In this document: piece after piece, positions 29,792 to 40,001 of the stretch
Position numbering within the stretch: the first letter of the stretch is position 1
Layout of the letters: every line of letters begins with the position of its first letter
From: Schizochytrium sp. CCTCC M209059
Lineage: Eukaryota; Sar; Bigyra; Thraustochytrida; Thraustochytriidae
DNA: 64,000 nt
Direction of reading: 5' to 3'
Assembly (NCBI GenBank): GCA_000818945.1
Contig: KN805372.1
Location: 669,607-733,606, forward strand
Notes under the pieces: model-generated
Told to the model about the DNA's origin: nothing
What the model saw: the letters and a program-made list of their open reading frames with translations, nothing else
Database searches by the model: none
Position numbers and translations under genes: made by a program

Positions 29792-31295
29792 TCACGGATG
29801 CGAAGCGACAGGGGTGGGGCCAGAAGTCTCCGGGACAGCCCGGTAAGCACCAGAAGGATCAAGCATTCCACCATGACCCATCTTGGCATTAGACGCCATC
29901 GACTCGAGGTAGCGCTGGCGCTGAATGACCTGCAAGGCAACTTGCGCACGGGCTTTTTCAACCTCGGCATGAATGGCATCTGCAGAACCGCTGACCGCCG
30001 GAGCACGAGACGGCTGCTCCCGCTCGGCACCCGGTGCCAACTTGCGCGGCTCCTTGCGATTCGGATGCGCAGAGTCGTATTCCTCAAGAGCAATGCCGGC
30101 AAGGGTCGCGAGCAGGCTCAGCACATTCTCCGTGCTCGGAGCCACCGCCACAACCACGTTTTTAGCGCCGCCACCCGACGCTGCCGGCGTAGAAGCAGCA
30201 GTAGAAGCAGCAGCAGCAGCAGAAGAAGAAGAGGACGACGACGAAGACGACGAAGCGAGAGCAGAGGTCTCTCCCGTCGCCGTATCTGCATCAGATACAG
30301 AGGACGTCTGCGCCGGAGGCTTTTGCGAGGAGGGCTGCGAACTCTGCGACGGCGTAGGCGACGGCGTCGATGAAGGTGGGACTGATGCAGTGCCGCCCGA
30401 TTGCTGGCGCTTCATCTTGCCCGACTTTGTCTGCGAGGTCCCTGCGGAGGAGGATGCCTGCAGAGCAGCAGCATCCTCTGGTACGCCATTATTGTTACCT
30501 GGCGCAGAGGTAGAACGCGCAAGCGGTCGATCCGGCTTGGACATTGCTCCCTTGGGATGCAACTGCTCGAGCAATGTGAGGGCAGGCGCGGAATTCGCGG
30601 GCGCCTGAACCGCGGAAGAAGAGGCGGTCCCCGCCGCGGCGGCGGCCCACCCGCCCGGACGAACGCCCGTGCCATCGACGGAACCTGAAGGAGCCCCCCA
30701 GGCCCCAGCCTGCGCGCCGCCGGCTGCGGCCCCTGCCTTGGCCGGCGCCGCAAGCGACTCGGCCACCTGCGTCATGTCCTGGAAGGTCCCGTTGCCGGCA
30801 GCCATCTCCTCCTTTGTGAACGAGGAGGCGACGTCGCCGAGCTTGTGCAAATACAGACAATCGGGGTTGTTGCACGAGACGCCGCGGAGAAAAGAGTTGC
30901 AATACTTGGTCGTTCCATACGAGGCTTTGATGACATGGCCGTCGACGGGGAAACCATTGACTGCCTTGATGGCAGACGTGGCGTCTTGTTCGCGAGCAAA
31001 TGTGATGTAGGCGCTGTAGCTCGGATCGCCACGGTCGCTGTTCCGATTCAGAGCGACCTTGATGATCTTTCCGTACTGCCCGAAAAACTCCTTTGAGCGA
31101 AGCGTATCCTCCGATGCGATGCTGGGCGCCAAGCCGATCAAGTACACCAGATTCCGCTGCACAACACGCACATTGGCCAGGTCCTTTCGGTTTTGGGGAT
31201 CAGCTGCAGCTGCAGCGGCTGCGACCGCGCCTGCTGACGAACCGTTGGGGCCCAAACCCGCATGAGTCTGACCTGGCAGAGCGCCACCTGGCTGT

Positions 31296-31327
<32 letters not shown>

Positions 31328-31789
31328 CTGCTGCTGATGTTGCTGCTGAAGCATTTGTTGCTGTTGACGCAGCATTTGCTGCTGCTGCATAAGAAGCTGT
31401 TGTTGCTGCAACTTGAGCTGCTGCTGGAGCTGTTGTTGTTGTTGTTGCTGGTGCTGCTGTGAATGCAGCGCCGGGCCGTTGCTGCTTAGAACCTCATGCC
31501 GCTGTTGATGCTGCAGGTTCGCATGTTGCTGTTTATTTTTGCGTTTACGATTAGCGTTACTCGTGGCTGCTGGCTTATCGACAAATCTGAATTCCTCTTC
31601 TTTGTAGTCTCTGCGGCATCCTGGGCATCGTCCGTCGAACTCGGTCTGTATGCGCCGCACGCAGAACATGCACAGCCTGTACCCACATCTGCAGGGGCGA
31701 AACTCCTTGGTCTCCCCTTCTTCGTCGAGCGGCTCGATGCAGATGGGGCAGAGCTCCTCTTCGGGTTCAGAATCGGGGTCCATTCCCAT
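29792..31789 (-). CDS. CNOT4: CCR4-NOT E3 ubiquitin ligase CNOT4/NOT4
   Basis: 665 residues with the full NOT4 layout. The C4C4 RING (14-58) is CPIC...CRCGYRLCMFC...CPGC. A Gln-rich linker (about 88-165) follows, then an RRM (about 210-295, NLVYLIGLAPSIASEDTLRS and AYITFAREQDATSAIKAVNG) and a CCCH finger (about 297-315, CNSFLRGVSCNNPDCLYLH). A Ser/Pro/Ala-rich tail completes it. NOT4 ubiquitinates stalled-ribosome and proteasome-linked substrates and joins CCR4-NOT in mRNA decay. The Q run is coded mainly by CAG/CAA repeats (about 31285-31475). The start is the first of two nearby ATGs (MGMDPD). Intronless. Ala and Ser runs in the tail (near 30200) come from GCA/TCG repeats. The gene lies just left of a low-complexity stretch and an assembly gap. 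Confidence 0.96.
31285..31475 (-). repeat. CAG/CAA polyglutamine tract inside CNOT4
   Basis: Near-continuous CAG/CAA codons broken by Leu, Met and His codons. The longest pure run is about 17 Gln. Mixed CAG/CAA coding suggests an older, stabilised tract. Confidence 0.95.
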
Positions 31790-31910
31790 GAGCCCTCGCC
31801 GCGCGCCTCGCCTTCCGCGCCGTGTCTCGCGGTGCCTCGCGTCTCACGCCCCTCGCCTCGGGCGCCGGCGGACCACCGAAAGCGACCAAGGAAGAATACG
31901 AAGGAGACGA

Positions 31911-31941
<31 letters not shown>

Positions 31942-32133
31942 CAAAGGAATGAAGGGGAAGAAGGAGAGAAAAAGAAGAAAGAAAGAAAGAAAGGACCTCG
32001 CTTGCTCGGCTCGGCTCGGCTCGGCTCGGCGCGTCAACCTCGCGTCCCGCCCGCGGTCCGGGCGCGCCGGCGAGCGGGCGAGGGCGCACGGGCGGCCGGC
32101 CTGCCGTTCGCGCCCGCTGCCTGCGCGAGGCCC
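31790..32133. repeat. low-complexity left flank of the assembly gap
   Basis: GAAA tetranucleotides (31910-31941 and about 31971-31995), then GGCTC pentamers (32005-32031), then GC-rich sequence up to the gap. No gene. It also serves as the upstream region of CNOT4. Confidence 0.85.
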
Positions 32134-32837
32134 NNNNNNNNNNNNNNNNNNNNNNNNNNNNNNNNNNNNNNNNNNNNNNNNNNNNNNNNNNNNNNNNNNN
32201 NNNNNNNNNNNNNNNNNNNNNNNNNNNNNNNNNNNNNNNNNNNNNNNNNNNNNNNNNNNNNNNNNNNNNNNNNNNNNNNNNNNNNNNNNNNNNNNNNNNN
32301 NNNNNNNNNNNNNNNNNNNNNNNNNNNNNNNNNNNNNNNNNNNNNNNNNNNNNNNNNNNNNNNNNNNNNNNNNNNNNNNNNNNNNNNNNNNNNNNNNNNN
32401 NNNNNNNNNNNNNNNNNNNNNNNNNNNNNNNNNNNNNNNNNNNNNNNNNNNNNNNNNNNNNNNNNNNNNNNNNNNNNNNNNNNNNNNNNNNNNNNNNNNN
32501 NNNNNNNNNNNNNNNNNNNNNNNNNNNNNNNNNNNNNNNNNNNNNNNNNNNNNNNNNNNNNNNNNNNNNNNNNNNNNNNNNNNNNNNNNNNNNNNNNNNN
32601 NNNNNNNNNNNNNNNNNNNNNNNNNNNNNNNNNNNNNNNNNNNNNNNNNNNNNNNNNNNNNNNNNNNNNNNNNNNNNNNNNNNNNNNNNNNNNNNNNNNN
32701 NNNNNNNNNNNNNNNNNNNNNNNNNNNNNNNNNNNNNNNNNNNNNNNNNNNNNNNNNNNNNNNNNNNNNNNNNNNNNNNNNNNNNNNNNNNNNNNNNNNN
32801 NNNNNNNNNNNNNNNNNNNNNNNNNNNNNNNNNNNNN
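32134..32837. other. run of 704 N (assembly gap)
   Basis: Undetermined bases. The flanks are simple repeats, so the gap probably reflects a repeat that could not be assembled. Its true length is unknown. Confidence 0.99.
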
Positions 32838-34316
32838 GGGGAGGGGGGGGGCGGGGGGAGGAGGTCAGGAAAGGATGTCATGTTCGCATCATGGTTGAAA
32901 ACACCGGAGATGCCATGCCATGCCATGCCATGCCATGCCATTCGTTGCGCGTGATGGCAGTGGCAAGGATGATGACAATTTACAAATGCTGCTTCCCTTT
33001 GGAATTGTGGTTCTGGGAAAACGAAAAGAGGAAATCTCAGGCTTCGCCTCTTCTTTGGCTTTCACAAGCCCAAACTCGGGCTCAGCTTCTCTTTCGTTGG
33101 CCGCCGGAAGCTATCTCTCTTTTGCCTTTCACCTTTTCTTAGCTCTCCTGCTCTTGGAGGAGGATCATCAGGGTGATGAGGGGGATCAGAGGGAACCTTG
33201 CTCTCGCTGCTGCTTCTTTGCGCTCGGTAGTTGGTTGAAAATGGGATGAAGCTGTAGCAACGCACACAAAAACGAAAATTGAACTTCGAAGGCTCTTGCT
33301 CTTGCTTCGTCTTCACGTGCAAATTGTCTCAAGTCGACTTACGAGAGCGAGGGAGGCTGCTCATTCCAAGGAGGAGGCGTTTGAGAAGGAGTCGCTCGCC
33401 TCCAGTTGCTGCGTCATTTCACGCTCGCAAAGGGACAGCGCGATGAATATGATCGTTGCATGTAATGACGGCCTTTTAAAAATGTTCTTACATCCAACTT
33501 GATCACGTCCGAAACAAGCCGCACGATTCACGCAACGGTAAGAGTGCCTAAAGACGCGAGGCGAATACAGACGAATTTACAGTAATGTAACTTGAGCCTA
33601 TGGTCAATGATGCGCTAAGGCGTTCGGCGCGCGACCGGCTAATACCTTTCGACTTCATCAGAGCAAGTCATCCTCTTTTTCTTTCTTTCTCATTGCCCTT
33701 TTACTTCCAAGCCCTCGGCTATGTGAACAACCCAACCTTGACGCCACAATTGTTAGGCAACCATCCATTGTATGCGCCACCGCAACTCGCGTCGATGTGC
33801 GCCCTCTCCATCGGCGTGCGCGGTCGCGGCCGCTGAGAGAACAACCATTATCAACGACCACGCCGTGGTCGCGATCATCGACCACGGTTCATGCCTAGGC
33901 CTAATTGCAGACTTTTTATCCGATGTCGCGTTTGCAAGCGGGCTCCCCCTTGTCTCGCGTTCTGCACACACATCCCGAGGATCCATCCCCTGTATACATA
34001 CACTTCTTCTAAGGTCTCCTCTAGGCCTACTACGTACTAGGCCTAGGCCTAGTCGAAGAACTTGAAGGGCCAGGCCAGCACGTGCCGGCACATCGCAAGC
34101 TCGCCATCTTGACGCTGCTGCAGTATTCAAACTCCTCGCCGCACGTGCATCAGTGCCCTACTCATCCTCGTCCTCGCCGTGCGTACGTCGCGAGGCCCGC
34201 CTCGGGTCTCTCCTCGTGCAGCGCCCCCTCCGTCCCCGTAACCTCTTGCCGTTCTCCGAGCGAGGGATTGAGCGAGCGAGCGAGCGAGCGAGCGTGCGTA
34301 TACGGCTTGTTTGAAG
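32838..34316. other. gene-poor right flank of the gap and upstream region of the TPR gene
   Basis: G-rich start (GGGGAGGGGGGGGCGGGGGG, a possible G-quadruplex), an ATGCC pentamer run (32910-32940), and no convincing gene. Near 33855-33890 imperfect copies of CGACCACG/CGTGGTCG form hairpins. GGCCTA palindromes lie at 33893-33905 and 34021-34055, and a GAGC run at 34271-34295 just before the ATG at 34317. Confidence 0.55.
34021..34055. repeat. AGGCCTA palindrome cluster with ACTACGTACTA
   Basis: CTAGGCCTAC, TACGTA and TAGGCCTAGGCCTAG in 35 bases, nearly all self-complementary. A similar cluster lies upstream of RAD50 (55429-55493). Confidence 0.8.
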
Positions 34317-36749
34317 ATGCCTAAAATCAAGTCCCTTCGCGCAAGCTTGTCGCGCTTGAGCTTTGCGCGCAAGAAGGATGACGAAATTTTCTCCGAGGAC
34401 GCGCGTAAGATCATCGACCCACGTAGCATTTCCCTGCGCGCCATCAAGGAACTCCGCGACGAGGTACTCAGCGGAGAGGCCGCCCAAGGCGTCGAGCTGC
34501 ACGTGGCCAAGCGTGATCTATCGGACAAAGTCAAATAAGGCGCCACCATTCAGGTCTTGCGCACCAAGCCCAATGGCAAGCTGCAAGGCCGCGTGCCCTA
34601 CGTCGGCGTGCCCATCACCTTTGAGCCCGGAGAGGATACCGAACCCAAGCCCCGCCAAGACTGGAGCACGGAAGATGTGGCTGAACATGTCGTGCTCGCC
34701 TTGACCAAGAGCTTGCCCCAGGCGCAGCTATACCTCAGTCTGCTTGACGAAGAGGACATCGGCGCAGCCTTCCAAGGCACCTTTGTGAGCCAGGCGCGCA
34801 AGTGCCGCTTCCAGGATCTCGTTGCAGCGCTCGAGGACCATTTCGGCCGAGACGCCGACACGACCTTTATCTGGCTCGACCTCTTTTGCGCGAATCAGCC
34901 TCTGCTGACCAGCGCAGACGAGGCGCTTCCTCCCGACGTGATTCTTGCGCGGAACCAGTATCTGACGCACGGTCTGCATCGGGTAATCAGACGGTTTGGA
35001 AGCGCGGTCATCTTCTTCGACCGCTGGGACGTGCCCGCACCTCTCCAGCGAGCGTGGTGCGTGTGGGAGATCATGGGCGCCATTGCACAGGCGCAGAGCT
35101 TTCAGGTCGTCTTTGCGCCCGGGCAAGAGCAAGCTTTCATCGAGGCGCTGCTCAAAGATGTAAATGAGTTGGCCAAGATCCTGTTTGATGACAACAACAT
35201 GCGCAACGCAACGTGCTGGAAAGACGAAGACAAGGAAATGATTGACAAGGTCGTCGAGACGACTGTGAGCGGCGGATACGTGACACTGATCAGAGAGGTG
35301 AACCAGCGAGTGCACGCATGGCGACTGCAAGTGGCGCGAGACGTAGTGTTGGAAGCCCGCAATGGTGGTGGAGATCCAGGCGAGCTTGCCAAGATTCTTC
35401 ATTGCACCGGTGTACTTTTAAGTGAGTGTTGCAATTATGATGAAGCATTGCAGATGCTCGAGGAGGCGCTGTCGATTCGCAAGGAAAGTCTTGGCGACCG
35501 ACATCTCGATGTGGCTTCAACGCTTATCGGCATCGCCAATGTGTATGAAGAACAAGGCCGCTACGAGGAGGCCTTGGCGTGTCACGAGAGGGCGCTGTCG
35601 ATTTACAAGGAGAGTCGTGGCGACCGGCATCCCGATGTGGCGATCGCGCTCAACAACATCGCCGGCGTGTATGAAGAACAAGGCCGCTACGAGGAGGCCT
35701 TGGCGTACTACGAGGAAGCGCTGTCGATTCGCAAGGAAAGTCTTGGCGACCGGCATCCCGATGTGGCTTCCACGCTCAACAACATCGCGTTTGTGCATAA
35801 AGCACAAGGCCGCTACGAGGAGGCCTTGGCGTATCACGAGAAAGTGCTGTCGATTTACAAGGAGAGTCGTGGCGACCGGCATCCCGATGTGGCTTCCACG
35901 CTCAACAACATCGCGTCTGTGCATAAAGCACAAGGCCGCTACAAGGAGGCCTTGGCGTACTACGAGGAAGCGCTGTCGATTTACAAGGAGAGTCATGGCG
36001 ACCGGCATCCCGATGTGGCTTCCACGCTTAACAACATCGCGATTGTGCATAAAGCACAAGGCCGCTACGAGGAGGCCTTAGCGTACTACGAGGAAGCGCT
36101 GTCGATTTACAAGGAAAGTCTTGGCGACCGGCATCCTGATGTGGTGACAACGCTCGACAACATCGCCAGCGTGTATAAAGCACAAGGCCGCTCCGAGGAG
36201 GCCTTGGCGTACTACGAGGAAGCGCTGTCGATTCGCAAGGAAAGTCTCGGCGACCGGCATCCCAATGTGGCGGCCACGCTCAACAATATCGCCAGCGTGT
36301 ATAAAGCACAAGGCCGCTACGAGGAGGCCTTGGCGTACGACGAGGAAGCGCTGTCGATTCGCAAGGAAAGTCTTGGCGACCGGCATCCCGATGTGGCGAT
36401 CACGCTCAACGGTATCGCCGGCGTGTATAAAGCACAAGGCCGCTACGAGGAGGCCTTGGTGTACTACGAGGAAGCGCTGTCTATCAGCAAGGAAAGTCTT
36501 GGCGAACGGCATCCCAATGTGGCGATCACGCTCAACAACATCGCGTTTGTGTATAAAGCACAAGGCCGCTACGAGGAGGCCTTGGCGTACTACGAGGAAG
36601 CGCTGTCGATTCGCAAGGAAAGTCTTGGCGACCGGCATCCCGATGTGGTGAGAACGCAAAGGAACATCGAAAAAACTCGCAGAACGATTCGGGCAAAAAA
36701 GGATCGTCGATCTTCGCTACAAAATCTTGCATACCTCTGGAGTAGATAG
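34317..36749 (+). CDS. TIR-like module + TPR array protein, frame broken by in-frame TAA
   Basis: A single reading frame from ATG 34317 to TAG 36747, broken once by TAA at 34536 (codon 74). Before it: a basic start (MPKIKSLRASLSRLSFARKK). After it: about 737 codons with no ATG near the break. About residues 180-290 hold FIWLDLFCANQ, a GLHRVIRRFG helix and WDVPAPLQRAWCVWEIMGAI. This module is frequent on protist TPR proteins. RAWCVWE resembles the WCxxE motif of TIR NADases, so a TIR-like fold is proposed. From residue 384 come ten TPR units of 42 residues (start codons 35466 to 36600, every 126 bases), consensus ALSIRKESLGDRHPDVA..LNNIA.VYKAQGRYEEALAYYEE (in two parts: ALSIRKESLGDRHPDVA; NNIASVYKAQGRYEEALAY). 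Possible causes of the TAA: a nonsense mutation, readthrough, removal of 34464-34553 as a 90-base intron, or separate initiation after the stop. Confidence 0.75.
35466..36659 (+). repeat. ten 126-bp tandem repeats coding TPR units
   Basis: Units start at 35466, 35592, 35718, 35844, 35970, 36096, 36222, 36348, 36474 and 36600. Middle units are nearly identical at nucleotide level, including silent positions (GGCGACCGGCATCCCGATGTGG recurs). The first unit and the tail of the last diverge. Confidence 0.95.
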
Positions 36750-37800
36750 AGACAATCTTAGAATGATTGTAGAATTATGCAAATAGACAAGTAAAAATTG
36801 TTTTGCTCCTTTGTAAAGTTGACTCGCTTTCGTGGTTTTCTCCTCTTCTCTGAAAGCAAAATTGAAATTCATATCAGACAGCGTGGGCGAATTTGTGGGT
36901 CACGCAGATGACTGTTGGAAAAGCTCTCAAGGCAAGGCTGTATGAAGTCGAGTCCAGTAAGAGCACCTTTGGTTGCATTATAGGGCTCAGACCGAACATG
37001 CGCAGCAGTATGAAGTCTTTTGAGGAGGAGGCGAAGTCGACGTGGAAAAGAGCGACACCGGGCTTGCCTTTTCGCTTTCCATCATTTTGACAAAATTTGA
37101 TGCGTCCAATCACCCATGGTACATTTGCACGCTGCATCAAGGTCGTGTCGCGGTTGCGTTGAAACGCCATGTATTCATTCACGGAGTGACCGCGCCAACG
37201 GTTGCGGAGTGGAGGCTGCTGCTGCTTTTTATCCGAGGATAGAGGAAAGCAAAAGCTCGAGAGCAATCGAAGAGATGAAGAAGAAAAAGAGACCGGCACA
37301 AGCTCTGCAAAAAGAATCCGAATTCTTAACTCAGCTAACAACCAATGCCGTCTCTTTAGCATTTTGAATTCGCTATCGTCCCCGATATGTCTCGAGTCCT
37401 GTAACAGCACAAGCCCCAAAATGGTGGAGATAAGTAGCGGTTCAGAGCAAGTGCCGTACAGAGCTGACGAAAACGAGATCTTCGAGATGGAGCAAGAGGA
37501 CAACTTGTAAGATCACAACTTCGTCTTCATATAATGTGTCCCTACCTCGTTGATGATCCCGACACCATGCTGCTCGGCAGGCCATTAAGGTCCAAATTCT
37601 TTCGGTGCGTCCGAACTACTCCAGCAAAATGCGGACTCAAGTGCGATCGAGTTCGTCGTAGAATACTGCCGCCTAATCGTCATCCTAACGTCAGCAACGA
37701 CGACTTCGACGAACAAAGGAATGTGGCTGCCAAAAAATTATACATATAGAAATGTGGCGCGAAATGACCGTCCTTTCAGATTGTATGATGCACAGACAGC
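36750..37800. other. intergenic with an ambiguous minus-strand frame
   Basis: A 209-codon open frame (36874-37503, minus) contains protein-like stretches (RWRGHSVNEYMAFQRNRDTT, VALFHVDFASSSKDFILLRM) but no known domain. The plus strand has a competing frame (37202-37510) with an acidic end. Neither can be confirmed, and I leave both as candidates. The region is AT-richer than the flanking genes. Confidence 0.35.
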
Positions 37801-39501
37801 TCACAAGGGTGTTCCGAAGAGTTTTCGTCTTGGCGCCGGCGATAAAATGTCCTCAGCGAGTGGATTGTGGAGATGTTTCAGATATATCTCCAGAAAGGAG
37901 CTGGTCAGTCCGATGAGAAGCGGACCGTAGAGAAAGCCAAGAGCGCCAAAGGCATAGAGACCGGCGACAATGGAAAGGCCGACAAAGTGGCGATCACCCG
38001 GAATAAATGCTGTGATACGCGCGTCAACAACGAACATCATCAGAAGCTCGACCGCGCATACCAGAATGGCAGCGCCCCGGTCGTTTCGCGCCCAGAGGAG
38101 CATCGCCACGGGAACAAAGACGACCTGGGTCCCGAGCAACGGTAAAGAAGCCATTGCACCGCAGAGAAAAGAAGGAATCGCCACGATTCCAAAGCCAGAG
38201 AGCGAGAGAATGGTATACATGAGAATGCCGTGCGCAAGACCGATGCACGTTGAGCACAGCAAGATGCGCTCCGTTGAGACTTTCATGCTCTCGAAAAGCT
38301 CCGCATTGTCCTGTGGACTCAGCGGCGAAAGCTTGTTGAAAAAGGGCCAAGGACTTTCATTGCTCAATAGGTAGAAGAGCGTGGTGGAGAAGGTCGTGAA
38401 TGCCCACATGACGTTGCTGAGGTTGGTGACGAGGTTGAGCAGGTTGACAGAGAAGTGCTCCAAGTTGGCGCCTGCGAGCGCCGCGCCTCGGCGAATGTTG
38501 GCCTTGATGTCTTCCTTAAACGCGGTGCCCGAAAGATCAATAGGCATCGCACCTTCCCCGAACATGGCGGTCACTTGTGCATGGATTGCAATGTACACGT
38601 TAGAAGTCATGACTGAGTCCACGAGTGTACGGAGTGCATCGTCATCGTCAATGAGCTGTAATAGATACGTCGTGAGAGTCTCTACTTCGCGAAGACACTG
38701 CCGCAGTGCGAAAAACAACGGTAGACACACTGCGCAAATCACCACGATCGTCAGCAACGCTGCTGTCAGCGAACGCGCATCCATGAGAGCGACCATCAGA
38801 CCAAAGGTCCCCAAAAGCGTCATCGGCCACCCGCCTCCGGGCATGTCAACATCTTGCAAAAGTGTAAGAGCGCCCGATATTGTAATGGCCGTCAGAACGG
38901 CGAGCACTGACTTCTGCTGACTTAGCGCTTGTGCCCGTTCAAGTCGATCAACAATCGGATCCTTCACGCGGCTCAAGACCGCAGCAAGAAGGATGGCCAT
39001 GGCCACGGCGTTCAGGTGCGGTGCTAGCATAAGGTAATTGCCGTAAAAGATCCCTGCCAGAAGAAGAGCGAAAACAAAGGAAGATAAGGCATGGATCATT
39101 TTTCGAAGGTTCTTGTCTTTGGCCTTGATCGTCCCTTGATCGCTCAATTCCTCCACTTTCGAGGCGAGACCCTGAAATTCCTTTTTGAGCTTGCGAATAT
39201 TAGTCCTGCTCACGCGATCCGTCGCTGGTGCCGCAATATGTCTTTCCACGGAGAGAAGTTCATTCGACGCGCCCAGTGCAAATCGTTGCTTCGTGTTTTC
39301 CAGGCCGCTCTCATTCTCTGCGTCATTAGCGTCTTGCGCTTGATCGAAGCTGAAGCGCACCGTGCTATTCGTTGGGTCTGCATCGTTTCCCTTGCGCAAA
39401 ATACTCTTTCTCATTCGCATCTGCTTGGGCGTTCTTTCTCGCAATGCTGCATCTCGGGGTGTCCTTGAACGAAATTCCGACGATCCAAGCGGCGTTTCCA
39501 T
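37801..39501 (-). CDS. TMEM245-like / AI-2E (PerM) family membrane protein
   Basis: 566 residues from the first ATG (39501). A hydrophilic basic N-terminus precedes about eight hydrophobic segments of the AI-2E transporter/PerM/YdiK family, known in eukaryotes as TMEM245. These include FVFALLLAGIFYGNYLMLAP, LTIVVICAVCLPLFFALRQC, GIVAIPSFLCGAMASLPLLG and LSIVAGLYAFGALGFLYGPL. The conserved FLYGPLLIG end block is intact, and the large extramembrane part between helices (about residues 250-340) is typical. Substrate is unknown in eukaryotes; bacterial relatives are linked to AI-2 export or Na+/H+ exchange. The upstream frame continues without ATG to 39714 (GTG). Its start faces the centriolin-like gene about 500 bases away. 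Confidence 0.85.
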   Translation of the reverse strand: METPLGSSEFRSRTPRDAALRERTPKQMRMRKSILRKGNDADPTNSTVRFSFDQAQDANDAENESGLENTKQRFALGASNELLSVERHIAAPATDRVSRTNIRKLKKEFQGLASKVEELSDQGTIKAKDKNLRKMIHALSSFVFALLLAGIFYGNYLMLAPHLNAVAMAILLAAVLSRVKDPIVDRLERAQALSQQKSVLAVLTAITISGALTLLQDVDMPGGGWPMTLLGTFGLMVALMDARSLTAALLTIVVICAVCLPLFFALRQCLREVETLTTYLLQLIDDDDALRTLVDSVMTSNVYIAIHAQVTAMFGEGAMPIDLSGTAFKEDIKANIRRGAALAGANLEHFSVNLLNLVTNLSNVMWAFTTFSTTLFYLLSNESPWPFFNKLSPLSPQDNAELFESMKVSTERILLCSTCIGLAHGILMYTILSLSGFGIVAIPSFLCGAMASLPLLGTQVVFVPVAMLLWARNDRGAAILVCAVELLMMFVVDARITAFIPGDRHFVGLSIVAGLYAFGALGFLYGPLLIGLTSSFLEIYLKHLHNPLAEDILSPAPRRKLFGTPL

Positions 39502-40001
39502 GATTGTTTGTACTTGGTCTTGCGTCTTGACGCGACGCGATAGAAAGGAAGGGAGACTACGTTGATGATTCGCAGTGCTCTTGAAACTAGCCCGACCTCG
39601 ACGTCCGTCCTGTTCCCTTCCTCTTTCACGACTTCTTGAACTTAAAGACGGTATTTCTTTGCTCTCTCGAACAAACGTCTTGCACACTCGCAAGTTCTGC
39701 GACTCCTTCGCCACGCCAGCTAAGGGACTTGTCTGCTCACTTGCTACTCGCTTGCGGCTCGCGTGCTGTGCTGTGCTGGGTTTCGCTGGGCTGAGCTACG
39801 TCTTGGCGGTTTTGCAATTTGCTTCTTGGTTCGCAAAACCTGAATGAAACACAGTTGGCTCAAAGACCGACGAGCAGCCCAGCTCAACCTGCCGGAAGAG
39901 CGGCCCGGGCGGGCGGCGGCCGGCCGCTCCTTCGCCTAGAGCGAGGTTGACGTACGCCGCCGGAGAAAGAGTGGCCTCGTTCTTTGCGCGTCCGCACCGC
40001 C
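39502..40001. promoter_or_regulatory. divergent promoter region, TMEM245-like / centriolin-like
   Basis: About 500 bases between two divergent starts. No TATA-like box or repeat array is clear. Its role is inferred from layout. Confidence 0.4.

Noticed and set aside
31496..33142. Long plus- and minus-strand frames across the N run
   Set aside because: They are made of undetermined residues and GAAA repeats.
36078..36659. Minus-strand frame made of repeating RQGLLVAALCF units
   Set aside because: It is the reverse complement of the TPR repeats, so periodicity is an artefact.
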